This document shows positions 7,258-14,188 of a stretch of 15,224 nt of DNA, piece after piece (within the stretch, counting starts at the first letter, position 1; each line of letters opens with the position of its first letter). A program made the position numbers and the translations under genes. The notes beneath the pieces were generated by a model, which saw only the letters and a list, made by a program, of their open reading frames with translations, had not been told where the DNA came from and ran no database searches. The stretch comes from Oscillospiraceae bacterium (GTDB taxonomy: Bacteria; Bacillota; Clostridia; Oscillospirales; Ruminococcaceae): NCBI GenBank assembly GCA_900768245.1, contig CAAGCE010000034.1:1-15224 (forward strand), given 5' to 3'.

Positions 7258-8544
7258 CTAAATAATATAGTCGGTAATGCAATCATACCAGTGAACATAA
7301 ACCTCACCGTTCACGGTAATACGTTCATTGTCGGGAAGAATTTCCGTCCAGTTTTTCTTATAACGGTCTTTTGCCCAGTCGTTACGGTTAAATCTTCTCC
7401 AGAGAATAGTCCTGCCGTTCTTGTCGAGATACTGTTCGCTAACAACACCACTATCATAAGTTTCGATGTCCATAACGCAAATTGTATCGTAAGATTTACC
7501 GCCGATTTTAACCTCGTATCTTCCAACAATATCAAGTAAAAACGGCTTATCAGCGGCAGTAATTTCACTGCCGTTACGAATAATATCACCCTTTGCAGAC
7601 AAATTGACTTCGTTTCCGCAGTTGTTTTCACCAAAACCCCAGTTCGGAATAAACTCATCACCGTCAAGGAAGGTATAGCATTTCTTCACTCCGCCGCTTA
7701 TGTGACTTTCAGCAAGAAAACGACAGTACGTATCAGTAAGATGCGCAATAAAGGTTCGCTCCGCAATTTTATCATTATCTGTTTTGTTGCAATCCATAGG
7801 AGCATATTGCTTTGCAGTTATTTCTACGCCCTCAATACCGTGGATTTCTGCCTTTCCTACGACTTGCATTTCATCATATTCTGTGCGGTTTCTTTTTGGG
7901 AAATCGTATATTGCCCAGTTAAGCCTTTCACCCAGCTTCGGAACAATAAACCAGCCCATAAGCTCCTCCCACTTAACGGAAAAAGGCTCTTTATCAAGCT
8001 TTGTAATTGTATATTCAGGCATAAATTCGGGCAGCTTTTTCATATTTTCATCAACCTTTCTATAAATCGTATCAGGCAGATATAACCTTTTGAAATTGTT
8101 TCTTGCTGTGTAAAGTCGGCTTTTTACAGTTCCAATAGGAATATCAAGCCTTTGGGCAATCTCGCTTTGAGTATAGCCTTGAATGTAAAACAGGTCAATT
8201 ATTTGTTTATCATTCTCGGATAATGATTCAAGCGTATCATAAACATCGTGCTGCTCAACATATCCGTATCGACTTGCAGTAAGCGGCTGTTCGGTCAGTT
8301 CGTCGATGGAAACATCAACACTTTTCGCTTTTCTGCGGTAATAGTCATTGCATTTATTTCGTGCAATACTGATTATCCACGCCTTGAAATGAGATTTATC
8401 CGCAAGTGTATCAAATTTCTGAAAAGCGGTCAGATAAGTATCCTGCAGAATATCATCTGCATCAACCTTTGATGACAGCTTAAACCACACGAAACGCTCG
8501 ACAGCATTTTTACATTCATTCAACAGTATTTCAAATTCGGTCAT
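7258..8544 (-). CDS. ECF-type sigma factor with C-terminal extension
   Basis: The 428-residue product has ECF region 2 at about residues 4-73 (VDADDILQDTYLTAFQKF, FKAWIISIARNKCNDYYRR) and region 4 at about 104-154 with helix-turn-helix YTQSEIAQRLDIPIGTVKSRL. From about residue 165 an extension of over 260 residues follows that I do not recognise; it has many aromatic and charged residues and no membrane segment, suggesting a soluble sensory or self-inhibitory domain. Its start contains LDKEPFSV (183-190), echoed by LNNEPFSL in the neighbouring sigma factor, so the two extensions may be related. The ATG at 8544 follows AAGGAGGT at six bases. The upstream DNA carries an ECF-style promoter, so this factor probably controls its own gene. 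Confidence 0.87.
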   Translation of the reverse strand: MTEFEILLNECKNAVERFVWFKLSSKVDADDILQDTYLTAFQKFDTLADKSHFKAWIISIARNKCNDYYRRKAKSVDVSIDELTEQPLTASRYGYVEQHDVYDTLESLSENDKQIIDLFYIQGYTQSEIAQRLDIPIGTVKSRLYTARNNFKRLYLPDTIYRKVDENMKKLPEFMPEYTITKLDKEPFSVKWEELMGWFIVPKLGERLNWAIYDFPKRNRTEYDEMQVVGKAEIHGIEGVEITAKQYAPMDCNKTDNDKIAERTFIAHLTDTYCRFLAESHISGGVKKCYTFLDGDEFIPNWGFGENNCGNEVNLSAKGDIIRNGSEITAADKPFLLDIVGRYEVKIGGKSYDTICVMDIETYDSGVVSEQYLDKNGRTILWRRFNRNDWAKDRYKKNWTEILPDNERITVNGEVYVHWYDCITDYII

Positions 8545-8568
8545 ATCGTCACCTCCTTGTGTTTATTA

Positions 8569-8578
8569 AAAGCGCTTT
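8569..8578. promoter_or_regulatory. Palindrome AAAGCGCTTT in the leader of the upstream sigma gene
   Basis: A perfect 10-bp palindrome lies immediately downstream of the expected start of transcription from the ECF-type promoter. It shares the AAAGC/GCTTT arms with the palindrome at 7141-7150. A regulatory role is not shown. Confidence 0.3.
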
Positions 8579-8588
8579 CAATAATATA

Positions 8589-8616
8589 GACGTAGCTGGA
8601 GGTAGAAAGGTTCACA
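8589..8616 (-). promoter_or_regulatory. ECF-type promoter of the upstream sigma gene
   Basis: On the minus strand TGTGAACCTTT begins at 8616 and CGTC occupies 8592-8589, with 17 bases between GAAC and CGTC. This is the AAC...CGTC layout of ECF promoters such as those of Bacillus sigma-M, sigma-W and sigma-X. Transcription should start near 8580. A lone TATAAT at 8625-8620 has no matching -35, so a housekeeping promoter is less likely. Confidence 0.68.
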
Positions 8617-8636
8617 TACATTATAATTGGGTTATG

Positions 8637-8669
8637 AAAAATGCTTGCAGTATAAACCACAAGCATTTT
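8637..8669 (-). terminator. Intrinsic terminator after the DUF4062 gene
   Basis: On the minus strand AAAATGCTTG (8669-8660) pairs with CAAGCATTTT (8647-8638) around a 12-base loop, ending in a run of five Ts (8641-8637). It lies 13 bases beyond the DUF4062 stop codon and closes the minus-strand accessory operon. Stem GC content is modest. Confidence 0.72.
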
Positions 8670-8681
8670 ATTGTTGTAAAA

Positions 8682-9485
8682 TTACTCATTATAATCATTT
8701 TCGGTTGGATACCAATAATCATCTCCAAAAATCAACTCCTTCAATTTCAAAGAGTTAACGAACTGAACCAAACATTTATCACATATTTCAAAATCCAACT
8801 TTATGGTATCTAACTCACTTCCATATTGAGGGGTGTCAATTTTAATTTTATGCCATTGATTTATAAGTTCAAATTCTTCAATACCATTTTGATAATTTGG
8901 GCTTAAATGTAAAAGTTCCTCTTTACCGCATTTATAACATTTATGCAATACTTTTTTATTTGGGTCAGGAATGAGTTCTCTAACCCATCCAACTAATGTT
9001 GGATTTTTAGAAAAATCATATAGTGATGACAATATACTTATTTCAATATCTTTTACATCATCAACAAAACGCACTATTTTAGATAAAACTAAATCTTTAA
9101 AAGCATTATACTTTTCAATATTAGTCTTTTCAAAAAAAGAAATATCAGTTCGTGTACTTGCTTTTTTATGCAGCATAGAATCGGATAATACAACTGCAAA
9201 AACAGGTTTTTTATTTCTTAGTGCATATTCATATTCTAGTTGGGTATAGCTTTTCTGAGTTTTTTCATCTATTGAACCATATCGACCACCTAAAATCAGC
9301 ATATAAACATCTGATTCATCAATCCAGCGTTGAATCACTTCAAGTTGTGTGTTATTACCAGCTTTAAACAGTTCCATTCCAGCAGGTATATGTCCTGCAT
9401 TTAATATTGCTTGAACTGCAGCTTGTCTTTCCTCTTGCAAATCTATATATGTAGAGGAGATGAAAACTTGTAATTTGCGCTCCAT
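8682..9485 (-). CDS. DUF4062 domain protein with C-terminal zinc ribbon
   Basis: The 267-residue product opens with the DUF4062 signature: VFISSTYIDLQEER (7-20), GHIPAGMELF (31-40), ESDVYMLILGGRYGS (57-71) and YTQLEYEYA (80-88). This domain resembles the TIR and nucleoside-deoxyribosyltransferase fold and often occurs at the N-terminus of signalling or defence proteins; Glu84 in LEYEYA is where a catalytic acid would be expected, but activity is not shown. After a helical middle part come C183-x2-C186 and C235-x2-C238, a probable zinc ribbon that could bind nucleic acid or a partner. The ATG at 9485 has AAAGGAGGA just upstream, overlapping the stop of the preceding gene, so the two are likely coupled. 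It is last in the operon and AT-richer than the metabolic genes above it. Confidence 0.85.
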   Translation of the reverse strand: MERKLQVFISSTYIDLQEERQAAVQAILNAGHIPAGMELFKAGNNTQLEVIQRWIDESDVYMLILGGRYGSIDEKTQKSYTQLEYEYALRNKKPVFAVVLSDSMLHKKASTRTDISFFEKTNIEKYNAFKDLVLSKIVRFVDDVKDIEISILSSLYDFSKNPTLVGWVRELIPDPNKKVLHKCYKCGKEELLHLSPNYQNGIEEFELINQWHKIKIDTPQYGSELDTIKLDFEICDKCLVQFVNSLKLKELIFGDDYWYPTENDYNE

Positions 9486-9497
9486 AAATTTCCTCCT

Positions 9498-10142
9498 TTA
9501 ATTTTTTATTATTTCACCAGTCATTTCTGTTATCCATCCTTCTTCAAATGCTGGATTAGTAGTGATTCTTTCAAGCATAATATTTAATTCTTCTCTTAAT
9601 TCTCTTAAATCATATGTAATGGGTTGTAATTTACGATTATATGTAATATAAGTATAATTCTCTTTATCAAATGTACGCAGATGAGGATTAGTATTAATTA
9701 CTGCTCGCATATACGGTTCAGTGTTCTCATCTAAAATATTCAAATCACCAACAACATATCCAAATTGCTCTAATCTTTCATCAAAATGCTCATTGGTGTT
9801 TCTGAACTCTTTCTGAAAAATAAGCGGGAATTCCTTTTTAGTGATATTAAAACTTTTTCTTAACCTTGCTGAACGTTACCTTGCTGAACGTTGGGTAGCA
9901 TCTTTTCCACCAAAGCCACCGTGATTGTAAAATACATTTGATATATTACCACAAGCGGTAAGAAGGCTTTGTAAATGAAAAAAGTAGTAAGTGTGTTCAT
10001 CGTGATATATCCCAACATTATAAAACGCATCAATAAAAATGTGGTCAAGAGATATTAGTGCAAAATATATATTTTGCACAGAAATGTTTGCGTACAAAAA
10101 ATCGGGATTATTACCATCAGCCTTAAAATATCTATTTAACAT
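9498..10142 (-). pseudogene. HEPN-like protein interrupted by a tandem-duplication stop
   Basis: From the ATG at 10142, with AGGAGA six bases upstream, the frame runs 88 codons to a TAA at 9878-9876, then continues open in the same frame to 9498. The TAA exists only because a 15-bp unit is present twice (9863-9892); with one copy the frame is a continuous 209 residues (DATQRSAR joined to LRKSFNITKK). In that numbering RNTNEH at 109-114 matches the R-x4-H motif of HEPN RNases and toxins, followed by FDERLEQF. The N-terminal half is helical and aromatic-rich. The HEPN assignment rests on the motif and helical character only. Translation could also restart at a TTG near 9734, giving an 81-residue C-terminal piece without the motif. 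It sits 25 bases after the NUDIX gene and 12 bases before DUF4062. Confidence 0.72.
9863..9892. repeat. Exact 15-bp tandem duplication creating a stop codon
   Basis: ACCTTGCTGAACGTT occurs at 9863-9877 and again at 9878-9892 with no mismatch. The minus-strand TAA (TTA at 9876-9878) spans the joint between the copies, so the stop is made by the duplication itself. Because 15 is a multiple of three, both halves of the gene stay in the same frame. Confidence 0.97.
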
Positions 10143-10167
10143 CTGTATTCTCCTAAATCAGAATATT

Positions 10168-10674
10168 TTAATTATGTGTTTTTAGCCTTTGTATGCACTT
10201 GTCCAAATGCACACCCGAATAATTTTTCTCCCTTTCAACCATAGTCACAGCCTTGTCCAAATCAACCCACACAAGACCGTCAACCTCGTTGGAGCTGCCG
10301 AACTCGCTCGCCTTGACATAAGCGATAAAGCCTGTCATAATCAGATTTTTTGGTGCGAAATAATAGCTTTGCACATACTCACAAGAAAGCACACGCTGTT
10401 CTGTTTCTTCAAGCACCTCACGAGCAACGGTTTCTTCAAGAGTATCGCCCTTTTTCAGATATCCAGAACAGAGCGTGTAATTCTTCGTTGAAATATAATT
10501 CTGTTTCAGCAGAAGAACCTGATTATTTTCGTTGATAATTGCAACAAGCACGCAGCTTGCAGGATTATCAAAATAGAATTTGCTGCAGCATTCGCAATAT
10601 TTTTGCTCACCCTCATCGCCGATTGTCTTGTATGTAAGCGGTTTGCCGCACCCAGTGCAAAAGTTGATATCCAT
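10168..10674 (-). CDS. NUDIX hydrolase with N-terminal zinc ribbon (NudC-like)
   Basis: The 168-residue product has a zinc ribbon, C6-x2-C9 and C27-x2-C30, followed by a NUDIX domain. The NUDIX box starts at Gly71 and keeps the catalytic R85-E86-V-L-E89-E90 helix, but has Asp77 where glutamate is usual and Glu92 where glycine is usual. Zinc ribbon plus NUDIX is the arrangement of NADH and related nucleotide pyrophosphatases, although this protein is shorter than E. coli NudC and lacks its N-terminal domain. The substrate cannot be told from sequence; a nucleoside diphosphate derivative is expected. The ATG at 10674 follows GAGGTG, and the gene begins 12 bases after the GNAT stop, so it belongs to the same operon. 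Confidence 0.87.
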   Translation of the reverse strand: MDINFCTGCGKPLTYKTIGDEGEQKYCECCSKFYFDNPASCVLVAIINENNQVLLLKQNYISTKNYTLCSGYLKKGDTLEETVAREVLEETEQRVLSCEYVQSYYFAPKNLIMTGFIAYVKASEFGSSNEVDGLVWVDLDKAVTMVEREKNYSGVHLDKCIQRLKTHN

Positions 10675-10686
10675 TACAGCACCTCG

Positions 10687-11184
10687 TTATATCTTGAATT
10701 TATGTCCTAAAATATCAGCCGTTTCTTCTCTGCGATTTTCACCAAGCTCCTTACGAACTGTAATCAGGCTTAATGTGTCATATCCCAACTTATGATAGGT
10801 TGCTAAAGCGTTTTTGTTCCGAGGAACAACATCTGTACATACGGCGGTATAGCCTGATTTCTGCTTAACGATGTCCTCGGCTGAATTTATCGCCTCACTG
10901 CCAATACCTTGACCTCTGTGTGATTCATCAACAAAAACATCCTCTATCCACGCAACATTTCCGCCCTTATACCAGATATGAATAAATCCGACAGGTGTAT
11001 TATCGCTTTCAATTATATATAATTCGTGCTTTTCATAAGTCCACATTTCGATATTTTCTTTTGCCTGCGTCAATTCAGGGCTGTTTGCTTGTCCGTTTAT
11101 TGCTGAATGAAATCCGAAAAAAGAAACGATGTAGTCAACGATTAGACTTTCATAGTTTTCATTATATGGAACTAAATTTATCAT
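10687..11184 (-). CDS. GNAT family N-acetyltransferase
   Basis: The 165-residue product is a single GNAT domain that should transfer an acetyl group from acetyl-CoA to an amine. Motif A is clear at about residues 79-96: WIEDVFVDESHRGQGIGS, with R90-GQG-I-G95 forming the pyrophosphate-binding loop. Motif B follows as PRNKNALATYHKLGYD (121-136). Substrate unknown. The ATG overlaps the stop of the preceding histidine phosphatase gene as ATGA (11181-11184), and AGGAG lies upstream, so translation was probably coupled. Because that upstream gene is now frameshifted, ribosomes terminating early there may reduce expression of this gene. Confidence 0.9.
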   Translation of the reverse strand: MINLVPYNENYESLIVDYIVSFFGFHSAINGQANSPELTQAKENIEMWTYEKHELYIIESDNTPVGFIHIWYKGGNVAWIEDVFVDESHRGQGIGSEAINSAEDIVKQKSGYTAVCTDVVPRNKNALATYHKLGYDTLSLITVRKELGENRREETADILGHKFKI

Positions 11185-11794
11185 TTCAATGCTCCTCTCA
11201 TATACGACATATCATTCAATCGTGCAATAATACGATTCCCGTCATCATCTTCCTGCAATACGGAAACACCGCCTGTCTTGCCCGATAGATTACACTTGTT
11301 CAGCATTTCAATATCTATACCAAGCCATAACGTATAAAGTATGCTCAATGTACCGTCGTGTGAAACGATGATAATATCGTCATCTGTTTTAGCCAGCATA
11401 TAGGTCATAAACTTTGAAAGCCTGTCCCAAACATCAGCTTTAGATTCTGCTCCGATAAAAGGCTTATCATATACGGATTTTGCCCAGTCAATCGTTCCTT
11501 GCCACACAGGGCATTGCCGGTTGTTTCTTGCCCATTCCTTTGATTTTCCGTTTGCATCTCCTAAATCAAATTCTCTTAATGCAGCTGTAAAAACAGGTGT
11601 TGAATTGAAGTATCCTGATACAATTTCAGCAGTCTGTTTTGCTCTTGGCAGGTCAGAGGAGTATATGACAAATTCCTGATTTTTATAATCATCGGCAAGA
11701 TTTTTACCAATAAATTCCAGCCACCTAATGAGCCAATCATTTTGTTTAAATGTTGTTCGGATTGAGTATGCTGTATCGTGATTATATTTCTCAT
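11181..11794 (-). pseudogene. Histidine phosphatase family protein, frameshifted
   Basis: The first part reads MRNIITIQHTQS and HLNKMIGSLGGWN from the ATG at 11794, with His9 in the position of the catalytic histidine; this branch has IQHTQS instead of the common RHG. After about residue 30 the sense moves to another frame: IGKNLADDYKNQEF, VIYSSDLPRAKQTAEI, then LREFDLGDANGKSKEW and the second catalytic block IIIVSHDGTL, ending YMRGALK at 11181. The change falls near 11706-11718. Relatives have a short helix with LTELGxxQA between these blocks, so an internal deletion of roughly ten codons that was not a multiple of three explains both the lost residues and the frameshift (inference). It starts inside the HAD stop (ATGA, 11791-11794) and ends inside the GNAT start, as the middle gene of a coupled series. 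Confidence 0.83.
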
Positions 11795-12480
11795 TTCAAC
11801 ACCTTCCAAAGTCCATTTAAATCCGTAACCATATAATCCTGCCCGAAATCAACGTTTCTGTCCCGTCTGTCAATCAGAACGGACTTACAGCCAAACCTTT
11901 TTGCAGTTTTAATATCCTTTTCCTCATCGCCAATCATAATCATTTCAGAAGGGGCAACACCGAAATTCTCTGCAATGTCCGAAAGCCCTTTCGGGTTAGG
12001 CTTGCGATAGCCACAAGTGATTGAGGAAACATACATATCAAAATAGGGCAGGAGTTCAGGAAAATAGCTCTTGTGCAGCTCATCGGGCATTCCGATTGCT
12101 ACATCTGTCAGAGCCGCTATTATGTATCCCTCTGCTTTCAGCTTGTCCAAGAAATCAAGCGTTTCGGGATAGATACACGCTGTCAAATTCATCGATTCAT
12201 AAAATTTGTTTATTACATCGGAAAGCTCGAATTTTCCTTGCCAATGAGCCGTAGCCTCACTGAAAATCACTTCATGAGTAACATCGACCTCACGAGGATT
12301 GATACGGGGATTATAGCTTTTAAGCACCTCAAAGGACTTGGCGATGTCATCTTCGGTTATGTTCAGCGAAAGTTCGTTGCAAACATAACGGAAACCGTCT
12401 TTGTAGAAATCCAGCCACGAAAGCGGCATATTCTTGTATTCCATAAGCGTTCCGCCTATGTCGAAAACTATTACTTTCAT
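11791..12480 (-). CDS. HAD family hydrolase (phosphatase)
   Basis: The 229-residue product is a HAD-superfamily phosphatase with an alpha-helical cap. Motif I is FDIGGTL with nucleophile Asp7, motif II is Thr125 in ALTD, motif III is Lys160 in GYRKPNP, and motif IV is GDEEKD with Asp185 and Asp189. The usual second aspartate of motif I, the general acid/base at Asp+2, is Gly9 here; DxGGT is a known natural variant, but it may affect turnover. Residues about 15-100 form the cap. The substrate is unknown, probably a small phosphorylated metabolite. The ATG at 12480 follows GGAGGA. Its stop overlaps the start of the histidine phosphatase gene, making it the head of the coupled set; the 43-base gap upstream shows no clear promoter. 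Confidence 0.9.
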   Translation of the reverse strand: MKVIVFDIGGTLMEYKNMPLSWLDFYKDGFRYVCNELSLNITEDDIAKSFEVLKSYNPRINPREVDVTHEVIFSEATAHWQGKFELSDVINKFYESMNLTACIYPETLDFLDKLKAEGYIIAALTDVAIGMPDELHKSYFPELLPYFDMYVSSITCGYRKPNPKGLSDIAENFGVAPSEMIMIGDEEKDIKTAKRFGCKSVLIDRRDRNVDFGQDYMVTDLNGLWKVLK

Positions 12481-12523
12481 AAGTCCTCCGATTTAATTTC
12501 AATTTTAAAGCATTATTAATAAA

Positions 12524-14116
12524 TCAGTCTTCATTATCACATTCGTCAACTTCATAATCGTCATATAATTCATCATCAAAGTACAGGTTTGTATTTCCGA
12601 TTATATCATTTATAATTTCACAACGTTCTTTCCACTTTAGTTTATTCTGTTCCACCAACTCATCATATTCATTTGATACAAAATCGTAAATCATATATGT
12701 ATCGTTATCATTGGTAATTAAACTACGTAAGAAATAGTTTATATTGCATTCTTCAAAAGGTAATGGAGTTATATTATCTAAGATTTTAGTTAACGGATTT
12801 TCACCACCACTCTTCATTAAGTACCATATTAATTCTTTTTTTGATTGTTCTAACCGGTTTAATGTTTCATACAAATCATTACCATAGTACTTGTAAAACA
12901 CATATCTTGCTACGGATTCATAACTAATCTCATATACATATATGTTCAATTCGTAACATAACTCTTTAATTAAAGCATACAGCGATTGAGCGGTTTTACC
13001 AAGGCTTTTTCCATATAAATGTTTTATAGTATTATCAAAATCATTCTCGTCTAAATCTCGACCAAAGTTTTGAATTAGTGTTAATTCTAAAACATCATTT
13101 TTGCTATAACTAAATCTGTTATATCGTGCATATTTATAGAAAGATTCTAACATTGATAATAAACTTTTGCATTTAGCGTTTAAGTTTATAGAAGTATGCT
13201 TCGATATAAATTCATACATTGCCGTATGCTTATGACTATATAGTAATCTATCTGTTTTTTCTTTATCTGCAGGGTTTTCCTTATAAACTATGAGTTCAAT
13301 CAAAATTTTTAGTATTCTTTCAAACCCTTGTGACGCTTGGTACAATGAAGTAAAAATGTAATCAGTCGAAGCAAACTTGCCTTCTTTGGCAATATATACA
13401 CGATTAATATCTTCTACGGCTTTCCAAATTTCCACACCTGATATACCTAACTCCTTAACGAGAGCGAAGTTCATTTCCATTATGCCACGATCAGAATCAC
13501 TTTTCCCTTCTATAACATCAAGTTGCTCAATGGATTTGATTAAACTTGATTGTCTGGTGGAGAACATTGTTTTTCTACCGCAGTAATCCCATTCACTAGG
13601 GAAACCATCATAATTTACAATATAACCGTATGATTCAGCAGTGGAAACATCAAACGAAGTGCCTTCGTCTTCACATCCAAAATATGTTATGGTTTTATAT
13701 TCAACACTGAATTCTCGTATGAGCGTTTTCCAAAACTGCTTTCTTGAATCACTTGATTGTATGTCTATTGTGGTCATACCAACATAAGCCGAAAAAGTTT
13801 CTTTTAATCTGGAATCTATCTTAATTGCTATTTGTTGCTCTATGTCCTCAAGCATACACACATATAAATAATCTGAAAACGACTTATTTATTTTTGTAAT
13901 TGTGCATAAATCATTTTTTATAACAAACGGATTGACATCATTATATGCAGCCTTATTTACAATATCTCCTCTGGAAAAAATTATTTTACTGGAGTTTAAA
14001 GTGATTTCTATACCTTTGATAATATTTTCAAAAACAACATCACCATAAGAAGGTTCATCAATCATGCTGCTATCAAAGAAAAAAGCTATAATTTTTAATT
14101 CGTTGCTATCTTTCAT
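12524..14116 (-). CDS. Uncharacterised protein with HEPN-like helical domain
   Basis: The 530-residue product matches no family I can name with certainty. The N-terminal 200 residues are mixed alpha/beta (LKIIAFFFDSSMI, YKTITYFGCEDEG). Around residues 253-345 there is a helical stretch in HEPN style: LYQASQGFERILKILIEL, a loop, SHKHTAMYEF, then SLLSMLESFYKYARYNRF. The RNase-type R-x4-6-H is not obvious there, so a non-catalytic or nucleotide-binding HEPN is possible. The C-terminus ends in a strongly acidic tail (EVDECDNED). The ATG at 14116 is chosen because GAAAGGA lies just upstream; the in-frame GTG at 14131 would put that site inside the gene. It follows the helicase remnant by 72 bases on the same strand, and both are AT-rich, so they may have been acquired together. 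Confidence 0.7.
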   Translation of the reverse strand: MKDSNELKIIAFFFDSSMIDEPSYGDVVFENIIKGIEITLNSSKIIFSRGDIVNKAAYNDVNPFVIKNDLCTITKINKSFSDYLYVCMLEDIEQQIAIKIDSRLKETFSAYVGMTTIDIQSSDSRKQFWKTLIREFSVEYKTITYFGCEDEGTSFDVSTAESYGYIVNYDGFPSEWDYCGRKTMFSTRQSSLIKSIEQLDVIEGKSDSDRGIMEMNFALVKELGISGVEIWKAVEDINRVYIAKEGKFASTDYIFTSLYQASQGFERILKILIELIVYKENPADKEKTDRLLYSHKHTAMYEFISKHTSINLNAKCKSLLSMLESFYKYARYNRFSYSKNDVLELTLIQNFGRDLDENDFDNTIKHLYGKSLGKTAQSLYALIKELCYELNIYVYEISYESVARYVFYKYYGNDLYETLNRLEQSKKELIWYLMKSGGENPLTKILDNITPLPFEECNINYFLRSLITNDNDTYMIYDFVSNEYDELVEQNKLKWKERCEIINDIIGNTNLYFDDELYDDYEVDECDNED

Positions 14117-14188
14117 AATAATCCTTTCCACTACTCTTAAATTGTTTTATTGTTTGTTTGATATGATGTTATAACTATCACACCTTTC

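Noticed and set aside
8620..8625. TATAAT upstream of the 428-residue sigma gene as a sigma-A promoter
   Set aside because: No -35-like hexamer lies 16-18 bases upstream; that position falls within the preceding terminator. The ECF-type motif is a better match.
9863..9892. Start of a CRISPR or longer repeat array
   Set aside because: Only two contiguous 15-bp copies exist, without spacers; it is a simple tandem duplication.
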